Position numbers and translations under genes: made by a program. From Persephonella sp964519345 (GTDB taxonomy: Bacteria; Aquificota; Aquificia; Aquificales; Hydrogenothermaceae), in NCBI GenBank assembly GCA_964519345.1, contig CAZFKX010000014.1, forward strand, positions 1-18,176: 18,176 nucleotides of DNA. The letters run 5' to 3'. Below, one piece after another: positions 14,741 through 18,176 of the stretch (positions are counted from its first letter, which is position 1; every line of letters starts with the position of its first letter). The notes below the pieces were generated by a model. That model searched no databases and had not been told where the DNA came from. It was given only the letters and a program-made list of their open reading frames with translations.

Positions 14741-15181
14741 ATGAAACAGGTTGCTGTTATAGGCGGATCCCAGATTGAAAAAGATTCTGATGAATATAAG
14801 TTTGCTTACAGACTTGGCAAAGTTCTCGGGGAAAATAAAATTGTCGTTGTCTGTGGTGGGAGAATGGGTATTATGGAAGCTGTATGCAAAGGTGCTAAAG
14901 AGTCTGGAGGAATAACAGTCGGAATTATGCCTTCTTACGATGGTTATGAAGCAAACCCATATATTGATATAAAAATAAATACAGGTATGAACTGGAATAG
15001 AAATCCTATTGTTGTTGCTTCCGGCGATCCTATTGTAGCAGTAGGAGGAAATTACGGTACTCTTTCAGAGATAGCCTATGCTTTTATTCTTGGAAAAAAA
15101 GTTTTAGGCTATAAAACACATAAGGTAGACGGCATAATTCCTATTGAGAAACCTGAGGATATTTTGGAGTTTATAAAGTAA
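14741..15181 (+). CDS. LOG-family Rossmann protein, TIGR00725 type
   Basis: A small 146-residue protein of the lysine-decarboxylase-like (SLOG) superfamily. The nucleotide-binding motifs are GGRMGIMEA (39-47) followed by KGAKESGGITVGIMP (50-64), and the second signature GGNYGTLSE (102-110). Bigger members (LOG, YvdD) cleave nucleoside monophosphates to free base and ribose phosphate (cytokinin riboside hydrolase-like). In this short branch the PGGxGTxxE motif is altered to GGNYGT and the activity is untested as far as I know. It stands alone, running toward the tRNA pair; its stop codon ends one base before the 3' end of tRNA-Glu, and no terminator lies between. Confidence 0.85.
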   Translation: MKQVAVIGGSQIEKDSDEYKFAYRLGKVLGENKIVVVCGGRMGIMEAVCKGAKESGGITVGIMPSYDGYEANPYIDIKINTGMNWNRNPIVVASGDPIVAVGGNYGTLSEIAYAFILGKKVLGYKTHKVDGIIPIEKPEDILEFIK

Positions 15182-15182
15182 A

Positions 15183-15257
<75 letters not shown>

Positions 15258-15259
15258 AG

Positions 15260-15335
15260 TGGTGAGCCGCCTGGGGGTCGAACCCAGGACCACCGGTTTA
15301 AAAGACCGGTGCTCTACCAACTGAGCTAGCGGCTC
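15260..15335 (-). tRNA. tRNA-Lys (anticodon TTT), CCA encoded
   Basis: Cloverleaf on the minus strand: acceptor GAGCCGC with GCGGCTC, D-arm AGCTCAGTTGGTAGAGC, anticodon loop CTTTTAA giving TTT (plus 15300-15302), T-loop TTCGACC, discriminator A and an encoded CCA (plus 15260-15262). It is first in the tRNA-Lys/tRNA-Glu unit, about 16 bases downstream of its promoter -10. Confidence 0.97.
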
Positions 15336-15351
15336 ATTAAAACAAAAAAAT

Positions 15352-15380
15352 ATTATATTTATATTTCAGGATATTGTCAA
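15352..15380 (-). promoter_or_regulatory. Perfect consensus sigma-70/A promoter of the tRNA unit
   Basis: On the minus strand TTGACA (plus 15375-15380), a 17-base spacer, then TATAAT (plus 15352-15357). All twelve consensus bases and the ideal spacing are present. Transcription should start near 15345, about ten bases before tRNA-Lys. The IS end lies only 5 bases upstream of the -35 box. Confidence 0.92.
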
Positions 15381-15385
15381 TAGAT

Positions 15386-15417
15386 TGTATCGGTTCAATA
15401 CATGGTGAACACCTACC
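15386..15417 (+). repeat. Left terminal inverted repeat of the IS
   Basis: Reads TGTATCGGTTCA, then a variable stretch, then GGTGAACACCTACC. It pairs with the right end with a few mismatches and one gap. Confidence 0.8.
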
Positions 15418-15433
15418 AGTAAAAATTTTAACA

Positions 15434-16438
15434 CTATCTATAAGCTAAATCAGCAGGAGTTCTTAATCCTATCCCATAATGTGGTCTTATAAAATTATAA
15501 ATCCTTAGATACCTCCTAATCTTCTTGTTTAATTCATCTATCGTATACTCTATTCCTTCTATTAACCATAACTCCTCTTCTATACTCCTGATTAATCTTT
15601 CCACATTTGAATTTGTCTTCGGACTTTTTGGATAACTAAAATAATGCTCTATTCCTTTTTCTTGTAAAAATCTGTCAAATCCCCCTAAAAACTCACTCCC
15701 ATTATCTGTCTGCACTTTCTTTATCTCAAATCCAAAATATTCCATTGCTTCTATAAAAAACTCCTTTGCTTTCCTTGAGCTTTTGGTTTTATATACCTTT
15801 GCATAGGATAATCTGGTATACTTATGCCTTACGGCTCAAATCATAGATTTGTCTATAGCTGTGAATTGATAGTATGTTGTCCCTTTAAATGACAAATGCT
15901 TTACGTCTATTTGGACTACTTCTCCAGGAAAGGTTGCTTTTAGACCTTTCCTGATTCTTTTTTTATTTATCCTTCTTTTCATTTTCTTTTCTAATCTTTT
16001 ACTCTTTATCTTTTCTATTAGATTAGTTTGTTTTAATACTCTATAAACTGTAGATGGAGATATTTTTATCCCCTTTTCTACTTCTAAGTATTTAGCTATT
16101 TTCTCTTTACTCCATGTTGGGTATTTTTTTCTAATTTTTACGATTATTTGCTGGTATTTGTTTCTAACTGTAGGTTTTCTTTTGTTTCTGGAAGTTTTTG
16201 GGTTTATCGTACAGTCCTTCTAATTTTTTTTGTATCTTTCATACCACCTATATAATGTGATTCTGGACATTCCAAAGTATCTGCATGTTTTAGAGATGTT
16301 TTGTGTTTTCTTGTAATGCTGTATCCATTTGAGTCTTACTTTTACTTCTCTTGGCAGTTTAGTGTCTTTTACTTTGTTTAAGAATTTTTTCGGAAATAAC
16401 GAAATCATATATGTACTGGTATCTACTATTCCTTTCAT
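15434..16438 (-). pseudogene. IS481-like transposase, broken by two in-frame stops
   Basis: A single frame of 335 codons from ATG (16438) to the stop at 15434, interrupted by TAG at 16220-16222 and TGA at 15836-15838 without any frameshift. The N-terminal part is a helix-turn-helix (ISKTCRYFGMSRITLYRWYERY), followed by a second HTH-like stretch (YPTWSKEKIAKYLE...SPSTVYRVLK). The integrase core has the first Asp in VVQIDVKHL, the second in VQTDNGSEF and the Glu in NSNVERLIRSIEEEL (34 residues between the second Asp and the Glu). The catalytic triad is therefore intact and only the two nonsense codons disable it. The TGA could come from a Trp TGG codon. A strong GGAGGT ribosome site precedes the start. 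Confidence 0.88.
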
Positions 16439-17303
16439 GACACCTACCTCCTTTTTTATTCTCTTCGGTAGGTGTCCACCTTCTTTCTGAACTTGTACAG
16501 ATGGTTCTATTTATCATTAATGTTCCACAACCACCTATTTTTCTTGTTCTGTATCTGTTTGAGAGGGTTACTCTAACCCCTCTTTCTTTTAGAAATAAAA
16601 AGGCTTTTTCATATTCTATGTCGGTGGTAGTTTTATAAGGAAGTCCTTCTATCTCGTTATACTTTAAAAGGGATACTCCTACCTTTAATCTTTTAGCCAG
16701 ATTGGAAAGTATCTCAAGTTCTTTTTCAGAGTCATTTAATCCATTTATAAGTAGATATGCAATACTGTAGAGCTTTCTTTTTCTATTTGAAAGTTTTTCA
16801 AGATGGGTTTCTAATACAGAAATTATTTTATTTATGCTTTCACCGTAAGGTATTATCTCTTTCCTTTTTTCTTCTATTACGCTGTGAAGTGAAATGTTTA
16901 CGCCATTATGGGGAAGGTTTAATAGCTCTTTAAATCTTTCAACTGGAAATCCTGTAGTGTAAAAGGAACACTTTAGACCTTTATCTTTGAAATACCAGAA
17001 TGCTTTCTTAACATTATCCCAGTTCAGAAGAGGTTCTCCTATTCCTGCAAAAGCTATATTTTTTATATTCATTCCTTCTGAAACAGAAAGTCTGTACTGG
17101 TCTATTATTTCTTCAGCAGTAAGATTTCTGATAAGACCATTCATTCCAGATGCACAGAATGAACATCTTATAGGACATCCAAGCTGGGTTGATATACACA
17201 GGGTATCTCCCCTGTAGTAAACAGACTCTATTGTAAACTGATCATCTGTTTCTATCTCAAACAACCTGTTAAGCTTGTCTTTGATAATATCCTTTAGCTT
17301 CAT
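16359..17303 (-). CDS. Short RlmN/Cfr-like radical SAM methyltransferase with IS-encoded tail
   Basis: A radical SAM enzyme predicted to methylate an adenine of RNA at C2 or C8. Counting from ATG 17303, the cluster motif is CPIRCSFC (Cys43, Cys47, Cys50). The catalytic cysteine corresponding to RlmN Cys118 is Cys36 (TLCISTQLG), and the methyl-carrying cysteine of RlmN (Cys355) corresponds to Cys259 (GGCGTLMINR). GIGEPLLNW and ISLHSV are also typical. Only about 35 residues precede Cys36, so the N-terminal RNA-binding domain of RlmN (about 100 residues) is absent. Codons from 16499 onward are IS sequence, adding 46 foreign residues; the original protein ended two codons after the insertion point, at about 269 residues. 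TTG at 17339 is an alternative start but lacks a ribosome site. The target RNA is unknown. Confidence 0.8.
   Translation of the reverse strand: MKLKDIIKDKLNRLFEIETDDQFTIESVYYRGDTLCISTQLGCPIRCSFCASGMNGLIRNLTAEEIIDQYRLSVSEGMNIKNIAFAGIGEPLLNWDNVKKAFWYFKDKGLKCSFYTTGFPVERFKELLNLPHNGVNISLHSVIEEKRKEIIPYGESINKIISVLETHLEKLSNRKRKLYSIAYLLINGLNDSEKELEILSNLAKRLKVGVSLLKYNEIEGLPYKTTTDIEYEKAFLFLKERGVRVTLSNRYRTRKIGGCGTLMINRTICTSSERRWTPTEENKKGGRCHERNSRYQYIYDFVISEKILKQSKRH
16467..16499 (-). repeat. Right terminal inverted repeat of the IS
   Basis: Read on the minus strand it is TGTACAAGTTCA, a variable stretch, then GGTGGACACCTACC. It differs from the left end at one base of the inner 14 and aligns outside with one gap. 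Confidence 0.8.
16500..16502. repeat. Right copy of the probable GAT target-site duplication
   Basis: GAT here matches GAT at 15383-15385 on the other side of the IS. Three bases alone are weak evidence. The restored reading frame of the interrupted gene is the stronger argument. Confidence 0.55.
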
Positions 17304-17352
17304 AAACAGTAATATATCTCTAATGGAATTTTTATTCAAATTTAATATGTTT

Positions 17353-17358
17353 TATAAT
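17353..17358 (+). promoter_or_regulatory. Possible -10 box for alaS
   Basis: A TATAAT hexamer stands 33 bases before the alaS start in the 50-base space between divergent genes. No matching -35 is visible. Confidence 0.4.
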
Positions 17359-17391
17359 TATTTTTCACATAAAAGAAAACCGGAGGATGAT

Positions 17392-18176
17392 TTGAAGTTC
17401 CTTACAGCGGATCAGATAAGGGAAAGTTTTTTAAGCTATTTCGAAAAAAGGGGACATACGAGGGTAAAGTCTGCTTCTATAATCCCAGAAACAGATCCGA
17501 CACTTCTATTTGTAAATGCAGGAATGGTTCCATTTAAAAATGTCTTTCTTGGTCTTGAGGTAAGACCTTATAAAAGAGCTGTATCCTGTCAGAAGGTTTT
17601 TAGAGTTTCTGGAAAACATAACGACCTTGACAATGTAGGATATACACCAAGACATCATACCTTTTTTGAAATGCTTGGGAATTTTTCATTTGGGGATTAC
17701 TTCAAAAAAGAAGCTATTGAATTTGCATGGGAATATTTAACAAAAGTTCTCCAGATACCAGAAGAAAAACTTCTTGTTTCCGTTTTTGAAGAAGATGATG
17801 GAGCATATGAAATATGGCATAAAGTAATAGGTCTGCCGGAAAACAAAATTTACAGACTTGGTGTTGAAGACAACTTCTGGTCTATGGGAGAAACAGGTCC
17901 ATGCGGTCCCTGTTCGGAGATTTATTTTGACAGGGGAGAAGAGTTTGGAAATCCTCAGCTTGGAGCACCTGATGACAATAGATATCTTGAAGTATGGAAC
18001 CTTGTTTTTATGCAGTATAACAGAGATGAAACAGGCAGGCTAACTCCACTTCCACACCCAAATATAGATACAGGAATGGGATTAGAAAGAATAGCCTCTG
18101 TTATGCAGGGGGTTTTATCTAACTACGAAACTGACCTTTTTATGCCGGTTATCCGATTTGCAGAAGATATAAGCGG
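17392..18176 (+). CDS. alaS: Alanyl-tRNA synthetase, N-terminal part (runs off the window)
   Basis: Attaches alanine to tRNA-Ala. About 261 residues of the class II catalytic domain are present and open to the window edge. The start reads KFLTADQIRESFLSYFEKRGH, then SASIIPETDPTLLFVNAGMVPFKN, RAVSCQKVFR, GYTPRHHTFFEMLGNFSFGDYFKK (motif 2 region), DNFWSMGETGPCGPCSEIYFD and the motif 3 region NIDTGMGLERIASVMQG. The order and spacing are those of bacterial AlaS, so the editing and C-Ala domains should follow beyond 18176. The start is TTG at 17392, with GGAGG at 17382-17386. An ATG at 17387 meets a stop within three codons and is rejected. It diverges from the RlmN-like gene. Confidence 0.96.
   Translation, partial: MKFLTADQIRESFLSYFEKRGHTRVKSASIIPETDPTLLFVNAGMVPFKNVFLGLEVRPYKRAVSCQKVFRVSGKHNDLDNVGYTPRHHTFFEMLGNFSFGDYFKKEAIEFAWEYLTKVLQIPEEKLLVSVFEEDDGAYEIWHKVIGLPENKIYRLGVEDNFWSMGETGPCGPCSEIYFDRGEEFGNPQLGAPDDNRYLEVWNLVFMQYNRDETGRLTPLPHPNIDTGMGLERIASVMQGVLSNYETDLFMPVIRFAEDIS

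Larger units (their letters stand above)
15386..16499 (-). mobile_element. Decayed IS481-like insertion sequence (about 1114 bp)
   Basis: Ends were set from imperfect terminal inverted repeats of 32-33 bases that begin TGTA and share GTTCA and GGTGxACACCTACC. A GAT flanks both sides (15383-15385 and 16500-16502), consistent with a 3-bp target duplication. It carries one leftward transposase frame with a DDE core, broken by two stop codons, so the copy is not autonomous. TGT...ACA ends and a single-frame transposase favour IS481 over IS3. Removing the element and one GAT restores a plausible stop codon for the radical SAM gene it interrupts, which supports these boundaries. Confidence 0.85.

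Noticed and set aside
15374..15425. CRISPR-like or other array in the AT-rich gap beside the tRNA genes
   Set aside because: The repeated motif is the IS terminal repeat, found once at each end; there is no regular spacing.
15836..15838. In-frame TGA in the transposase as a selenocysteine or recoded codon
   Set aside because: A second stop (TAG at 16220) is also in frame and nothing resembling a selenocysteine element follows. Decay of a mobile element is simpler.
17858..18043. Open frame of 61 codons on the plus strand
   Set aside because: Lies inside alaS in another frame; the alaS frame carries conserved motifs across the same bases.

Overview
The window reads as chromosomal DNA of a thermophilic, chemolithotrophic-type bacterium, most likely of the Aquificales (a Hydrogenothermaceae / Persephonella-like organism). 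This rests on an AT-rich composition, heavy use of AGA/AGG and ATA codons, frequent TTG starts, a class V aminotransferase of the kind often labelled 'soluble hydrogenase 42 kDa subunit', a bacterial inositol-phosphate synthase, and a histidine-phosphatase-type phosphoserine phosphatase like that of Hydrogenobacter. The taxonomy is inferred from gene content and no search was run.

Layout. (1) 1-3680: the tail of an unidentified hydrophobic protein, then a rightward operon of serA, an inositol-1-phosphate synthase and an outer-membrane beta-barrel protein, closed by a hairpin. (2) 3678-6327, leftward: alanine racemase, an NtrX/NtrC-type sigma-54 activator and a 4-oxalocrotonate tautomerase-like protein, tightly packed. 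(3) 6459-13124, rightward: a copper P-type ATPase whose reading frame is split at a run of nine A, a glycerophosphodiesterase, a class V aminotransferase, a phosphoserine-phosphatase-like enzyme, HisZ and SlyD, ending in a strong bidirectional terminator. (4) 13116-14663, leftward: a four-helix membrane protein and a lysine 2,3-aminomutase-family radical SAM enzyme. (5) 14741-15335: a small LOG-fold protein facing a leftward tRNA-Lys / tRNA-Glu pair with a perfect consensus promoter. (6) 15386-16499: a decayed IS481-like insertion sequence inserted at the last codons of a short RlmN/Cfr-like radical SAM gene. (7) 17392 to the end: the start of alaS, diverging from that gene.

Gene relationships. 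SerA, the class V aminotransferase and the histidine phosphatase could together supply all three steps of the phosphorylated serine pathway, although serA lies about 8 kb from the other two.

The most interesting signal is in the copper ATPase. A membrane-anchored metal-binding domain (117 aa) ends in frame just after an A9 run. The rest of the ATPase (two further transmembrane helices and the whole pump core) is open in the -1 frame with no usable start codon before the core. A perfect 10-bp hairpin follows the stop. This fits a slippage switch making both a short anchored copper-binding protein and a full 762-residue pump. A sequencing error or a real mutation at the homopolymer cannot be excluded. 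The second notable result is that the IS insertion can be undone on paper: its TGT...ACA ends, a GAT duplication and the original stop codon of the disrupted gene all agree.
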